Shown here: one piece after another, positions 34,198 to 45,600 of the stretch | How the letters are laid out: the number at the start of each line of letters is the position of its first letter | Numbering within the stretch: the first letter of the stretch is position 1 | Source: Streptomyces coelicoflavus | GTDB taxonomy: Bacteria; Actinomycetota; Actinomycetes; Streptomycetales; Streptomycetaceae | Direction: 5' to 3' | Length of the DNA: 64,000 nt | Assembly: GCF_003112555.1 (NCBI RefSeq) | Contig: NZ_BEWB01000021.1 | Span: forward strand, 1-64,000 | The notes under the pieces: generated by a model | What the model saw: only the letters and a program-made list of their open reading frames with translations | Database searches by the model: none | Told to the model about the DNA's origin: nothing | Program-made: the position numbers and the translations under genes

Positions 34198-34719
34198 ATG
34201 TCGCTGTTCGTTCCGAAGTTCGACGAGTCCGTGGTCGTCCGCGAGGCGGAGGCCGAGGTCGTGGGCCGCGCGCCCACCACCGTGCGCCTGCTGGCCGACA
34301 GCAGCGCCACCGGCGGCGCCCTGTCCACCCAGCGCGTCACCCTCACCGCCGGTGCCGACGGCGCCGCGCCGCACTGGCACGACAACTCCGCCGAGATGTT
34401 CTTCCTCCTCGACGGCGCCGCCGACATCCTCTCCGGCGGCGACGTCCTCACCGCGGGCCCCGGCGACCTCGTGGTCGTCCCGCCGGGCAAGCCGCACGCC
34501 TTCGCCGCCGTGCCGGGCGCCGACGCCGACCTGCTCATCGTCCTCACCCCGGGCGTCGAGCGCTTCGAGTACTTCCGCCACCTCCGGCGCATCGCGCTCG
34601 GCGAGGCCACCCGGGAGAGCCTGCTGGAGGTCCAGGAGCTGTACGACAACCACTTCCTGCGCAGCGCCGCCTGGGACGCGCGGCGCCGGGAAGCGGAGGA
34701 CCCGGGGGAAACCGTTTAA
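34198..34719 (+). CDS. Cupin domain protein
   Basis: 173 residues with a single cupin barrel. Motif 1 is HWHDNSAEMFFLLDGAADIL (His, His, Glu metal ligands) and motif 2 is GDLVVVPPGKPHAFAAVPG (second His). The C-terminal FEYFRHLRRIALGE...LYDNHF is common in cupins of actinobacteria that may act as quercetinase-like or sugar-binding proteins. The metal and substrate are unknown. ATG 34198 has GGGG and GAGG purine blocks upstream. Confidence 0.82.
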   Translation: MSLFVPKFDESVVVREAEAEVVGRAPTTVRLLADSSATGGALSTQRVTLTAGADGAAPHWHDNSAEMFFLLDGAADILSGGDVLTAGPGDLVVVPPGKPHAFAAVPGADADLLIVLTPGVERFEYFRHLRRIALGEATRESLLEVQELYDNHFLRSAAWDARRREAEDPGETV

Positions 34720-34837
34720 CGGCCACGGTGCCCGGACCCATAGGATTGGGCCAAACCGACTGGGCCGAACCGACCGGAGCAAGCGCCTTGCCCCGGCCGA
34801 AGTGCCCCGACCACACACTCACCCAGAGGAACGCTGC

Positions 34838-35134
34838 ATGCCTGGCATCACGCGCGAGGAGGTCGCCCACCTCGCCCGGCTGGCGCGTCTGGAGCTGAAG
34901 CCCGAAGAGCTCGAGCACTTCGCGGGACAGCTGGACGACATCATCGGCGCGGTCGCCCGCGTCAGCGAGGTCGCCGACCAAGACGTACCGCCGACCTCGC
35001 ACCCGCTCCCGCTGACGAACGTCATGCGGCCGGACGAGGTCCGTCCGTCGCTCACGCCCGAGCAGGCGCTGTCCGGCGCCCCGGCCCAGGAGCAGCAGCG
35101 TTTCAAGGTGCCGCAGATCCTGGGGGAGGAGTAA
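34838..35134 (+). CDS. gatC: Aspartyl/glutamyl-tRNA amidotransferase subunit C
   Basis: 98 residues. Typical GatC from the start, MPGITREEVAHLARLARLELKPEEL, through DIIGAVARVSEVADQDVPPTSHPLPLTNVMRPDEV to a short tail. It wraps GatA and GatB and stabilises the transamidase that converts Glu-tRNA(Gln), and in some species Asp-tRNA(Asn), to the amidated forms. It is the first gene of the operon, with AGAGGAACG before the ATG and gatA following 3 nt later. TAGGAT at about 34741 could be a -10. Confidence 0.95.
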   Translation: MPGITREEVAHLARLARLELKPEELEHFAGQLDDIIGAVARVSEVADQDVPPTSHPLPLTNVMRPDEVRPSLTPEQALSGAPAQEQQRFKVPQILGEE

Positions 35135-35137
35135 GCC

Positions 35138-36627
<1,490 letters not shown>

Positions 36628-36631
<4 letters not shown>

Positions 36632-36867
36632 GTGCACTGACCAAGGCCAAGGGCTTCAAGAAGTCCAAGTCCGGTCTGTACGTCTCGATGGCCACGTCGG
36701 CGTTCGGCGCCGTCGGGGTCTACAAGCAGATCAAGAAGGCCCGTGGCGAGAGCGACACGCTGCGACTGCTCGACGCCGTCGTCACCGGAGCCGCCGTCGT
36801 CACCAACCTCGCCATCCTGTACCGCGAGCTGAAGCGTCTCGGCGACGACGACGTCCTGCTGGGCTGA
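36628..36867 (+). CDS. Small protein embedded in the gatCAB operon
   Basis: 79 residues (start VSALTKAKGFKKSKSGLYVSM). It has a Lys-rich N-terminus, a weakly hydrophobic stretch SMATSAFGAVGVYKQI, a second helix LLDAVVTGAAVVTNLAILYREL and an acidic end GDDDVLL. It may associate with the membrane. The GTG overlaps the gatA stop (GTGA), and gatB follows 15 nt later, so it is translationally coupled inside an otherwise canonical operon. I recognise no family. That position suggests either a streptomycete accessory to the amidotransferase or a passenger. Confidence 0.7.
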
Positions 36868-36882
36868 GAGGGAAGTTTCACC

Positions 36883-38397
36883 GTGACCACCACGACCGAC
36901 CTGGTGTCGTACGAGGACGCACTCGCGTCGTACGACCCCGTCATGGGCCTCGAGGTCCATGTCGAACTCGGCACCCACACCAAGATGTTCTGCGGCTGTT
37001 CGACCGCGCTCGGTGCCGACCCCAACACCCAGACCTGCCCCGTCTGCCTCGGCATGCCCGGCGCGCTCCCGGCCGTCAACGCGACCGGCGTCGAGTCGGC
37101 GATCAAGATCGGTCTCGCGCTGAACTGCGAGATCGCCGAGTGGTGCCGCTTCGCCCGGAAGAACTACTTCTATCCGGACATGCCGAAGAACTTCCAGACC
37201 TCCCAGTACGACGAGCCGATCGCCTTCGACGGCTACCTCGACGTGCAGCTGGAGGACGGGGAGACCTTCCGCGTCCAGATCGAGCGCGCCCACATGGAGG
37301 AGGACACCGGCAAGTCGCTGCACGTCGGTGGCGCGACCGGCCGCATCCACGGCGCCTCGCACTCCCTCCTCGACTACAACCGCGCCGGCATCCCGCTCAT
37401 CGAGATCGTCACCAAGCCGATCGAGGGAGCGGGCGAGCGCGCCCCCGAGGTGGCCCGCGCCTACGTGCGTGAGCTGCGCGAGCTCATCCGTGCCCTCGGT
37501 GTCTCCGAGGCCCGCATGGAGATGGGCCAGATGCGCTGCGACGTGAACCTGTCGCTGCGCCCGCACGGCCGGGAGAAGTTCGGCACCCGCAGCGAGACCA
37601 AGAACGTCAACTCGCTGCGCTCCGTCGAGCGTGCCGCCCGCTTCGAGATCCAGCGGCACGCCGCCGTGCTGAACGACGGCGGCACGATCATCCAGGAGAC
37701 CCGCCACTTCCACGAGGACACGGGGTCCACCACCTCGGGCCGCGTGAAGGAGGAGGCCGAGGACTACCGGTACTTCCCGGAGCCCGACCTGGTGCCCGTC
37801 GCCCCGTCCCGTGCATGGGTCGAGGAGCTGCGGTCGGGGCTGCCCGAGCTGCCGCTGGTGCGCCGCAACCGGCTCCGCGAGGAGTGGGGCGTCTCCGGCA
37901 ACGACATGCAGTCCATCCTCAACGCCGGAGCGCTGGACCCGATCGTCGCCACGATCGACGCCGGTGCCGACGCGGCCTCCGCCCGCAAGTGGTGGATGGG
38001 CGAGCTGGCCCGCAGCGCCAACGAGTCGGGCAAGGCGCTCGACGAGCTGGCCATCACGCCGGTCCAGGTCGCCCGCGTCGCCGAGCTGGTGACCAAGGGC
38101 GAGCTGAACGACAAGCTGGCCCGCCAGGTGATCCTCGGCGTCCTCGCCGGTGAGGGCACGCCGGACGAGGTCGTCGACAAGCGCGGCCTGAAGGTCGTCT
38201 CCGACGAGGGCGCGCTGACCACCGCCGTCGAGGAGGCCATCGCCGGCAACCCGGGCATCGCGGACAAGATCCGCGGCGGCAAGGTGGCCGCGGCCGGCGC
38301 CCTGGTCGGCGCGGTCATGAAGGCGACCCGGGGTCAGGCGGACGCGGCCCGCGTCAAGGAGCTGATCCTGGAGAAGCTGGGCGTCACCGAGGGCTGA
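36883..38397 (+). CDS. gatB: Aspartyl/glutamyl-tRNA amidotransferase subunit B
   Basis: 504 residues. The N-terminal kinase-like domain shows GLEVHVELGTHTKMFCGCS and QTCPVCLGMPGALPAVN (four zinc-type Cys), YFYPDMPKNFQTSQYD and IERAHMEEDTGKSLH. The C-terminal helical tRNA-binding GatB/YqeY domain ends the protein. It phosphorylates the misacylated glutamate before amidation. A strong terminator follows 31 nt after the stop. Confidence 0.97.
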   Translation: MTTTTDLVSYEDALASYDPVMGLEVHVELGTHTKMFCGCSTALGADPNTQTCPVCLGMPGALPAVNATGVESAIKIGLALNCEIAEWCRFARKNYFYPDMPKNFQTSQYDEPIAFDGYLDVQLEDGETFRVQIERAHMEEDTGKSLHVGGATGRIHGASHSLLDYNRAGIPLIEIVTKPIEGAGERAPEVARAYVRELRELIRALGVSEARMEMGQMRCDVNLSLRPHGREKFGTRSETKNVNSLRSVERAARFEIQRHAAVLNDGGTIIQETRHFHEDTGSTTSGRVKEEAEDYRYFPEPDLVPVAPSRAWVEELRSGLPELPLVRRNRLREEWGVSGNDMQSILNAGALDPIVATIDAGADAASARKWWMGELARSANESGKALDELAITPVQVARVAELVTKGELNDKLARQVILGVLAGEGTPDEVVDKRGLKVVSDEGALTTAVEEAIAGNPGIADKIRGGKVAAAGALVGAVMKATRGQADAARVKELILEKLGVTEG

Positions 38398-38427
38398 GCC
38401 CGAGGGCTGTGACCCGGTACACCACGA

Positions 38428-38469
38428 GCCCTGGGGGGACGCGCCGCACGCGGCGCGTCCCCCCAGGGC
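38428..38469 (+). terminator. Strong terminator after gatB
   Basis: 19-bp perfect stem (38428-38446 with 38451-38469, GCCCTGGGGGGACGCGCCG and its complement) with a CACG loop, followed by CGTTGTTGTGAAT. Ends the gatC-gatA-orf-gatB operon. Confidence 0.9.
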
Positions 38470-38650
38470 CGTTGTTGTGAATAAGGCCACTAAGTCCGCA
38501 AAGGATCACTTCTGGCTGCAAGAGTGATTCCGCATTGCTCATGCGTTCTTTGCGGGCGGTTCACTCCATGGACGCCCGTTCCCGGTGTTCCCGGCTTTCC
38601 GGGTGTTCCCGGTCAAAGATCGACAATCAGACACCCCTGGGAGCACGTTC

Positions 38651-40897
38651 GTGGCAGCCCTCGCACGCTGGTGTGTTCAACGTCGCCTCGTCACCGTTCT
38701 GCTCTGGCTGTTCGCCCTCGGCGGCGTCGCCACGGCCGCCACGGTCGCCGGCTCCGCGTACTCCAACGACTACGGCATCCCCGACACCGGCTCCGACCGC
38801 GCCTTCCGGCTGCTGGAGACCCGCTTTCCCGACCTCGGCGGCGACAGCGACACGATCGTCTGGCACACCACGTCCGGCACCGTCCGCGCCACCGACGTCG
38901 AACAGACCATGACCCGCACGCTGGACCGCATCGCGGACCTGCCCGGGGTGGCCGCGGTCACCAACCCGTACCACGACGCCGACTCGCCCATGATCAGCGA
39001 GAACGCCGACACCGCGTACGCCACCGTCACCTTCGAGGCCGCCTCCCAGGACATCGACCCGGGCCAGGCACGGGCCGTCGTCGACACCGCCGAGGCCGCC
39101 GCAACCGACGGACTCGACATCGAACTGGGCGGCGGCGCCATAGCGCTCACCGAGTCCGGCGGCAGCCACCTCGCCGAGGCCGTCGGCGTGGCCGTGGCCG
39201 CGGCCGTCCTCTTCGTCGCCTTCGGCTCCGTCGCCGCGGCCCTGCTGCCCATCGCCACCGCGCTGGTCTCCGTCGGCACCGCCTACGCCGGCATCACCCT
39301 GCTCGGCCACGCCATGACCGTCGCCGACTTCGCGCCCATGCTGGGCACCCTCGTCGGACTCGGCGTCGGCATCGACTACGCCCTGTTCATCGTCACCAGA
39401 CACCGGCGCGGACTGAAACGCGGCCTATCCGTGACGGACGCCGCCGCCGAGGCCGTGGCGACCACCGGACGAGCCGTGGTGTTCGCGGGTGCCACCGTTT
39501 GCATCGCCCTGCTCGGCATGCTGATCCTCCGGCTGAGCTTCCTCAACGGCGTCGCCGTCGCCGCCTCGCTGACCGTGATCCTCACCGTCGCGGCCTCCGT
39601 GACGCTGCTGCCCGCCCTGCTGTCGTACATCGGACCGCGCGCGCTCAGCCGGCGCGAGCGGCGCCGGCTCGCCGAGCACGGTCCGGAGCCCGAGGTGCCG
39701 ACCGGGTTCGCCGCCCGGTGGTCGGCCTTCGTCGAGCGCCACCCGAAACTGCTCGGGGCGCTCGCCCTCGTCGTCATCACCGTCATCGCCCTGCCCACCC
39801 TGAGCCTCCGCCTCGGCACCTCCGACCAGGGCAACGACCCCAAGGGCACCACCACCCGCCAGGCCTACGACCTCCTCGCCGACGGCTTCGGCCCCGGCGT
39901 CAACGGCCCGCTCACCCTGGTCACCGAGGTCCGCGGCGCCGAGGACCGGCTCGCCCTGGACAACCTCGACGCCACCCTGCGCACCACCGAGGGCGTCTCC
40001 TCGGTGACCCCGGTGATGTACAACTCCGGCGGCGACGCCGCGTACCTCACCGTCGTACCCGAATCGGCGCCGCAGTCCGAGGACACCAGCGACCTGGTCG
40101 AGCGGCTGCGCTCCGAGGTGCTGCCGCGCGCCGAGGCCGGCACCGCGCTCGACGTGCACGTGGGCGGGGTGACGGCCGGCTACGACGACTTCGCCGACGT
40201 CATCGTCGGCAAGCTGCCCCTGTTCGTCGGCGTCGTCATCGGCCTGGGCTGCCTGTTGCTCCTGCTGGCCTTCCGGTCCGTCGGCATCCCGCTCAAGGCC
40301 GCCGCCATGAACGTCGCCGCCGTGGCCGCCGCGTTCGGTGTGGTCGTCGCGATCTTCCAGTGGGGCTGGGGGAGCGAACTGCTCGGCCTCGGCAGCGCGG
40401 GTCCGATCGAACCCTTCCTGCCCGTGATCATGGTCTCGGTGCTCTTCGGGCTCTCCATGGACTACCAGGTCTTCCTGGTCAGCCGGATGTACGAGGAGTG
40501 GCTGGAGACCGGCGACAACCGCCGGGCCGTCCGGGTCGGACTCGCCGAGACCGGCCGCGTGATCAACTCCGCCGCCGTCATCATGATCTCGGTCTTCCTC
40601 GCCTTCGTCCTCAGCGGCGACCGGGTGATCGCCATGTTCGGCATCGCGCTGGCCGCCGCCGTCGCGCTGGACGCCTTCGTCCTGCGCACCCTCCTGGTGC
40701 CCGCCCTGATGCACCTGCTCGGCCGTGCCAACTGGTGGCTGCCGCGCCGCCTGGACGCCCTCCTGCCGCGCATCAGCATCGAGCCGCCCGAGTGCCGGGC
40801 CGCCCATGAGAGGCTGGCCGCGGTGACGGACGCCGACGTGGCGGACGTCCTCGCGGAGGAGGAACGGCAGCAGGATGTACGCGATACCACTGGGTGA
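38651..40897 (+). CDS. MMPL-family membrane transporter
   Basis: 748 residues, RND superfamily MMPL type. One N-terminal helix (VTVLLWLFALGGVATAATVAG), an extracellular loop, then five helices with FAPMLGTLVGLGVGIDYALFIVTRHR. A second half repeats the layout with PVIMVSVLFGLSMDYQVFLVSRMYEE. The GxDYxxF and MDYQVFL motifs carry the proton-relay Asp-Tyr pairs. Relatives in actinobacteria export lipids or small molecules. GTG 38651 has GGGAG about 8 nt upstream; upstream in-frame codons lack helix character. A near-palindrome lies at about 38505-38529 in the upstream gap. Overlaps the next gene by 23 bp. Confidence 0.88.
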   Translation: MAALARWCVQRRLVTVLLWLFALGGVATAATVAGSAYSNDYGIPDTGSDRAFRLLETRFPDLGGDSDTIVWHTTSGTVRATDVEQTMTRTLDRIADLPGVAAVTNPYHDADSPMISENADTAYATVTFEAASQDIDPGQARAVVDTAEAAATDGLDIELGGGAIALTESGGSHLAEAVGVAVAAAVLFVAFGSVAAALLPIATALVSVGTAYAGITLLGHAMTVADFAPMLGTLVGLGVGIDYALFIVTRHRRGLKRGLSVTDAAAEAVATTGRAVVFAGATVCIALLGMLILRLSFLNGVAVAASLTVILTVAASVTLLPALLSYIGPRALSRRERRRLAEHGPEPEVPTGFAARWSAFVERHPKLLGALALVVITVIALPTLSLRLGTSDQGNDPKGTTTRQAYDLLADGFGPGVNGPLTLVTEVRGAEDRLALDNLDATLRTTEGVSSVTPVMYNSGGDAAYLTVVPESAPQSEDTSDLVERLRSEVLPRAEAGTALDVHVGGVTAGYDDFADVIVGKLPLFVGVVIGLGCLLLLLAFRSVGIPLKAAAMNVAAVAAAFGVVVAIFQWGWGSELLGLGSAGPIEPFLPVIMVSVLFGLSMDYQVFLVSRMYEEWLETGDNRRAVRVGLAETGRVINSAAVIMISVFLAFVLSGDRVIAMFGIALAAAVALDAFVLRTLLVPALMHLLGRANWWLPRRLDALLPRISIEPPECRAAHERLAAVTDADVADVLAEEERQQDVRDTTG

Positions 40898-41459
40898 CGA
40901 CGGAGCCGAACTGCGCCCCCTGGAGACCTGGCACGCCGAGGAGTTCCTCGCCCACCTCGAGCGGGGCCGGGAGTTCATCACCGAGCACATCCCCTTCGGC
41001 GCCAAGGCCACCGACGTCGACTCCGCGCGCGAGGTGCTCCAGGCCTACGCCGACCGGCACGCCGCAGACAGCGGCTTCCTGCACGGGCTGTGGCTGGACG
41101 GCACGCTCGTCGGCGGCCTGCTCTACCGGGTCTTCGACGCCGCCACCGGCGTCTGCGAGATCGGGTGCTGGCTGGAGCCCGCCGGGACGGGCCGCGGCCT
41201 GGTCACGCGCGGCGCACGCGTGCTCATCGACTGGGCCTTCGACGAGCGCGGCATGCACCGCGTGGAGTGGCACGCCTCGTCGGCGAACACCCCGAGTGTC
41301 AACGCCGCGCGGCGACTCGGCATGATGCGTGAGGGCGTGCTGCGCGAAAGCTTCCCCTACCGGGGCACGCGCCAGGACATGGAGGTGTGGGCGGTGCTCG
41401 CACCCGAGTGGCGTGCGGCACGTGAGGCACGCGCGCGTGCCGCTCAAAAGGATCATTAA
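40875..41459 (+). CDS. GNAT acetyltransferase (RimJ/RimL-like)
   Basis: 194 residues. Begins with the MYAIPLGDDGAELRPLETWHAEEFLAHLERGREFI pattern of RimL-type acetyltransferases; acetyl-CoA loop region CWLEPAGTGRGLVTRGARVLIDWAF, then HRVEWHASSANTPSVNAARRLGMMREGVLRESFPYRGTRQDMEVWAVL. The substrate, an N-terminus or small-molecule amine, is not predictable. The ATG lies inside the 3' end of the MMPL gene, with GGAGGAGGAA as ribosome-binding site, so the two are co-expressed. Confidence 0.88.
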   Translation: MYAIPLGDDGAELRPLETWHAEEFLAHLERGREFITEHIPFGAKATDVDSAREVLQAYADRHAADSGFLHGLWLDGTLVGGLLYRVFDAATGVCEIGCWLEPAGTGRGLVTRGARVLIDWAFDERGMHRVEWHASSANTPSVNAARRLGMMREGVLRESFPYRGTRQDMEVWAVLAPEWRAAREARARAAQKDH

Positions 41460-41494
41460 GGGACCTCTCAGACAGCGTCCGTACGGTGCGAGGC

Positions 41495-42124
41495 ATGGGA
41501 ACGAAGACAGTGGACGAGACCGGCGTGAAGACCGACGAGCACAAGACGGACGAGGCGGCCGAGGCGGCCGGGACGGCCGGGTCCACCGAGGCCGCCGAAG
41601 CCACTGAGGCGGCCGGGTCCGCCGACGAGGCCGGCACCGGCACCCCCGACACCCTCGACGGCACCGGCACGCCGGAGGACGTCGACGTCACGGGCAAGGC
41701 CGACGGCGCCGACGGGGCCGAGGCCGGCTCCACCGGCGTCGGCCAGGGCGCGGGCGCCGTCGTCTCCGCCGGTCTCGGCATCGTCTCCCTGACCGGCAGC
41801 TGGGTCGGCACCGTGGCCTCCGCGCGCGAGTCGCTGATGGGCCAGTTGCAGACCTCCTCGTCGTCGAACGTCGGCACACTGATCGAGAAGGGCTACGGCA
41901 ACGCCTGGCAGGCCACCGCGATGTGGGGCGGCGTCTTCGCCCTGGTCGCGCTGATCGTCGGCGTGGTCGTGCTGGCCCGCCCCGCGTTCGGTGCCCCCGG
42001 CCGTCCGCAGGCCCCGTGGATCAAGTCGGTCGCCTGGGCGGGCGTCGCCCTCGGCGTCATCGGCCTGCTCCTGGCCGTACTGAAGTACACGGACGTCCTG
42101 CTGGGGCTGCCCTCCACCGGCTGA
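41495..42124 (+). CDS. Membrane protein with acidic low-complexity N-terminus
   Basis: 209 residues. The first about 80 are Ala/Glu/Thr/Asp/Gly-rich, with AAEAAGTAGS and TEAAEATEAAGSADEAG, and likely disordered. The rest has a weak segment GAVVSAGLGIVSLTGSWVG and two clear helices, WGGVFALVALIVGVVVLARPAF and VAWAGVALGVIGLLLAVLKY, near the C-terminus. I recognise no family. The start ATG 41495 has GCGAGG upstream. It stands alone before a long terminator. Confidence 0.65.
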   Translation: MGTKTVDETGVKTDEHKTDEAAEAAGTAGSTEAAEATEAAGSADEAGTGTPDTLDGTGTPEDVDVTGKADGADGAEAGSTGVGQGAGAVVSAGLGIVSLTGSWVGTVASARESLMGQLQTSSSSNVGTLIEKGYGNAWQATAMWGGVFALVALIVGVVVLARPAFGAPGRPQAPWIKSVAWAGVALGVIGLLLAVLKYTDVLLGLPSTG

Positions 42125-42145
42125 CCAGGCATTTCCGCGCCTCTC

Positions 42146-42198
42146 TGAGGGGTCTTAGGGCAACCGCACGCCAGTGGCGCGCGCCCTAAGACCCCTCA
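42146..42198 (+). terminator. Long terminator hairpin
   Basis: TGAGGGGTCTTAGGGC (42146-42161) pairs perfectly with its complement at 42183-42198 around a 21-nt loop that contains further pairing. It ends the upstream membrane protein gene. The right arm resumes as CGCGTCTAAGGCCC, a partial third copy of the arm. Confidence 0.8.
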
Positions 42199-42329
42199 CG
42201 CGCGTCTAAGGCCCCGGGCGGCGCCGAAGATGCGGAACTTGCCCGATGTGGCCCACCCCCCTGGGAGACGAAGGTTGAGGCATCGCGAACGAGCGAAGCC
42301 GGAACCGGCTCTCACCGAGGGGACACACC

Positions 42330-42515
42330 ATGTACGAGTTCGAGATCCAGCAGTACCGCTCCGCCGAACTGATCCGCCGCGCCGACGAGGCCCGGCTGGC
42401 CCGCGAGGCGGTCCGGGCCCGCCGCGCCGCCCGCCGGGAGGCCCGGCACGGCGCCGCCGAGGCGGAGAGCCATACGCCGCGGCAGCGCCGGCCCCGGTTC
42501 GCCCGGGCCGCGTGA
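42330..42515 (+). CDS. Small basic Arg/Ala-rich protein
   Basis: 61 residues, beginning MYEFEIQQYRSAELIRRADEARLAREAV with a predicted long helix of Arg, Ala and Glu, then a basic tail PRQRRPRFARAA. GAGGGG lies about 9 nt before the ATG and a compact hairpin follows just after the stop, so it reads like a complete one-gene unit. No family is recognised; nucleic-acid binding is possible from charge alone. Confidence 0.55.
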   Translation: MYEFEIQQYRSAELIRRADEARLAREAVRARRAARREARHGAAEAESHTPRQRRPRFARAA

Positions 42516-42526
42516 ACGGGGGAGCC

Positions 42527-42556
42527 GGGGAGGGAGGCCGCACGGCCTCCCTCCCC
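42527..42556 (+). terminator. Hairpin after the small basic ORF
   Basis: GGGGAGGGAGGCCG (42527-42540) pairs with the complementary stretch 42543-42556 with almost no loop, so the closing base pairs must open. It lies between the small ORF and the LuxR-type regulator, which makes an upstream start for the regulator unlikely. Confidence 0.7.
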
Positions 42557-42619
42557 GCCGTCGTTCCCGTCGCCGTCCACCCGCCGGAAACCGGTGCCCC
42601 ACTGTCGGACCCGCGTGCG

Positions 42620-45600
42620 ATGCTCGGGTCCGTGGAGACCAGGTCCGTCAGTCCCGTGTTCGTCGGCCGCACCGGCGAACTGGACACGTTGAACGACGCG
42701 CTCGCCCGTGCCACGGGCAGCGACGCCGCCGGGGCGTCCGCCACCGGGGCGTCCGCCACCGGGGCGTCCGCCTCCGGGGGAGAGCCGCAGGCGCTGCTGC
42801 TCGGCGGCGAGGCGGGCGTCGGCAAGACCCGCCTCGTCGAGGAGTTCGCCGCCGCGGCGGACCGGCGGGGCGCCGTCGTCGCACTGGGCGGCTGCGTCGA
42901 GATCGGCGCCGACGGGCTGCCCTTCGCCCCCTTCTCCACCGCGCTGCGCGCCCTGCGCCGCCACCTGCCCGAGGAGCTGGCCGCCGCGGCCGCCGGGCAG
43001 GAGGAGGAGCTGGCCCGGCTGCTGCCCGAGCTGGCCGAGGGCGCCCCGGTCACCGGCGGCGGCCGGCACGACGAGGAGGGCATGGCGCGGCTCTTCGAGC
43101 TCACCGCCCGCCTGCTGGAGCGCGTCGCCGCCCGGCACACCGTCGTCCTCGTCCTGGAGGACCTGCACTGGGCCGACGCCTCCACCCGCCACCTGATCGC
43201 CTACCTCTTCCGCACCCTGCGCACCGGCCGCCTCGTCGTCCTCGCCACCTACCGCTCCGACGACATCCACCGCCGCCACCCGCTGCGCCCCCTGCTCGCC
43301 GAGCTGGACCGGCTGCGCACCGTCCGCCGCCTCGAACTCGGCCGCTTCACCCGCGACGAGGTGGGCCGCCAGATCGCCGGGATCCTCGCCCACGAACCCG
43401 ACCCGCTCCAGGTCGACGCCATCTTCGAACGCTCCGACGGCAACGCGTTCTTCGTCGAGGAACTCGCCGTCGCCGCCCACGAGGGCAGCCGCACCGGACT
43501 CACCGACTCCCTGCGCGACCTGCTCCTGGTCCGCGTCGAAGCCCTGCCGGAGAGCGCCCAGCGGGTCGCCCGGATCGTCGCCGAGGGCGGCTCCACCGTC
43601 GAGTACCGGCTGCTCGCCGCCGTCGCCCGGCTCGCCGAGGACGACCTCATCGAGGCGCTGCGCTCCGCGGTCAACGCCCACATCCTGCTCCCCGCGCCCG
43701 ACGGCGACGGCTACCGCTTCCGGCACTCCCTGGTCCGCGAGGCCGTCGGCGACGACCTGCTCCCCGGCGAACGCTCCCGCCTCAACCGGCGCTACGCCGA
43801 AGCCCTGGACGCCGATCCCACACTGGTGCCGTCCGCCGAGCGCGTGATGCGCCTGGCCAGCTACTGGTACCACGCTCAGGCGCCCGCCCAGGCCCTGCCC
43901 GCCGTCCTGGACGCCTCCGTCGAGGCCCGCCGCCGGCACGCCTACTCCGAGCAACTGCGCCTCCTCGAGCGCGCGATGGAGCTGTGGGACGCCGCCCCCG
44001 ACGAGGTACGCGCCACCCTGCGCCCCGTGGACTGCGCCGAGGTCTACCCTCCCTGCGGCTGCGACCCCGCCACCACCCCCCTGCGCTACCTGGACCTGAT
44101 GGCCGAGGCGGCCGTCGCCGGGCGGCTGTGCGGGGAGCGCGAGCGCGCCATGAAGATCACCAAGCGGGCGCTGCGCCTGCTGGAGGACGAACAGGACACC
44201 GGCACCGGATCGGGCGCGAGCGGCCGGGACCCGCAGCGCGCCGCCTGGTTCTGGACCCAGCGCTCGCTCCTCGTCCAGGCGCAGGGCCGCGGCGACGGCT
44301 GGCGCGAACTGGGCATCGCCCAGGAACTGGTCCGAGGCCTGCCGCCCTCCCAGGTGCACGCCGAGGTGCTGGCCATGGCGGCCAACTGGTCGATGCTCCA
44401 CTCGCCCGGCCCCGACGCGATGACGGCCGCCGAACGGGCCGTCGAGTACGCGCGCATGGTGGGCGCCGACGAGATCGAGCTCAACGCCCGGCTCACCCTC
44501 GGCGGCCTGATGGTGGACGCGGGGCAGATCGACGCGGGACTCGCCGAGATGTTCCAGGTCAGGGATCTGGTGGTGGCCCAAGACCGGTCCACCGTGGTCG
44601 CCCGCAGCCACGTCAACCTGCCCTCGTCCCTGGAGAGCGTCGGCCGTTCCCGGGACGCGCTCGGCATCCTGCGCGAGGGCGTCGACCTCACCCGGCGGAT
44701 GGGCCTGCTGGAGTCCGAGGCCTGGGTCTGGGGCAACCTCGCCGAGTCGCTCATCTCCCTGGGCCGCTGGGACGAGGCCCTCGAAGCGGCGGACCGGGCC
44801 GGAGCACCGGGCCGCAGCCCCGCACCCCGCGGTGGCGCCGCACTCAAACGCGCCGCCGTCGCCCTCGCCCGCGGCGAGCGGTCCGAGGCCGCCCGGCTGC
44901 TCGCCGGGGCCCGCGCCGCCTACGGCACCCACGACCCCATGCCTCAGCACCGGCTGCCGCTGGCCGCGCTCACCGTCGGCATCGCCGCGGCCGAGGGCCG
45001 CCTCCCGGACGCCCGCGCCGAACTCCTCCGCGCCCTGGACGCCGGCTTCCCGCCCGGCACCCAGCGCTACGGCTGGCCCCTGCTGCTGTCCGCCGCCGCG
45101 GCGGAGGCCGACGCACGCGCCCTGCCGGCCGCCGAGGAGGGCCGCGCCGCCGTCCTCGGCCGCCTCGCCGGGGCCGCGAAGCACCTCACGACGGGCGCGC
45201 CGGTCTGGGACGCCCACGCGTGCTGGGTCCGCGCCGAACTCCACCGCGCGCGGGAGCGCGACACCCCGCGGCTCTGGTCGGAGGCAGTCACCGCCTTCGA
45301 ACGCCTGGAGCGTCCCTACGACCTCGCCCGCGTCCGGCACCGGCTGGCCGCCGCCCTCCTGGCGACCGGCGGCGAGGACGAACGGGCGCGGGCCACGGAG
45401 CTGCTGCGGCTGGCCCGCACCGTCGCCGACCACCTCGGCGCCCGCCCGCTGTCCGACGAGGTCGCCCTGCTCGGCCGCCGCGCCCGGCTCACGCTGGGCC
45501 ACGCCACCGAACCGGCCGGCGCGTCCGGGCCCACGGATCCGGCCGGCGCCCTGGGCCTCACCGGCCGGGAGCGCGACGTGCTGCGGCTGGTCTCCGACGG

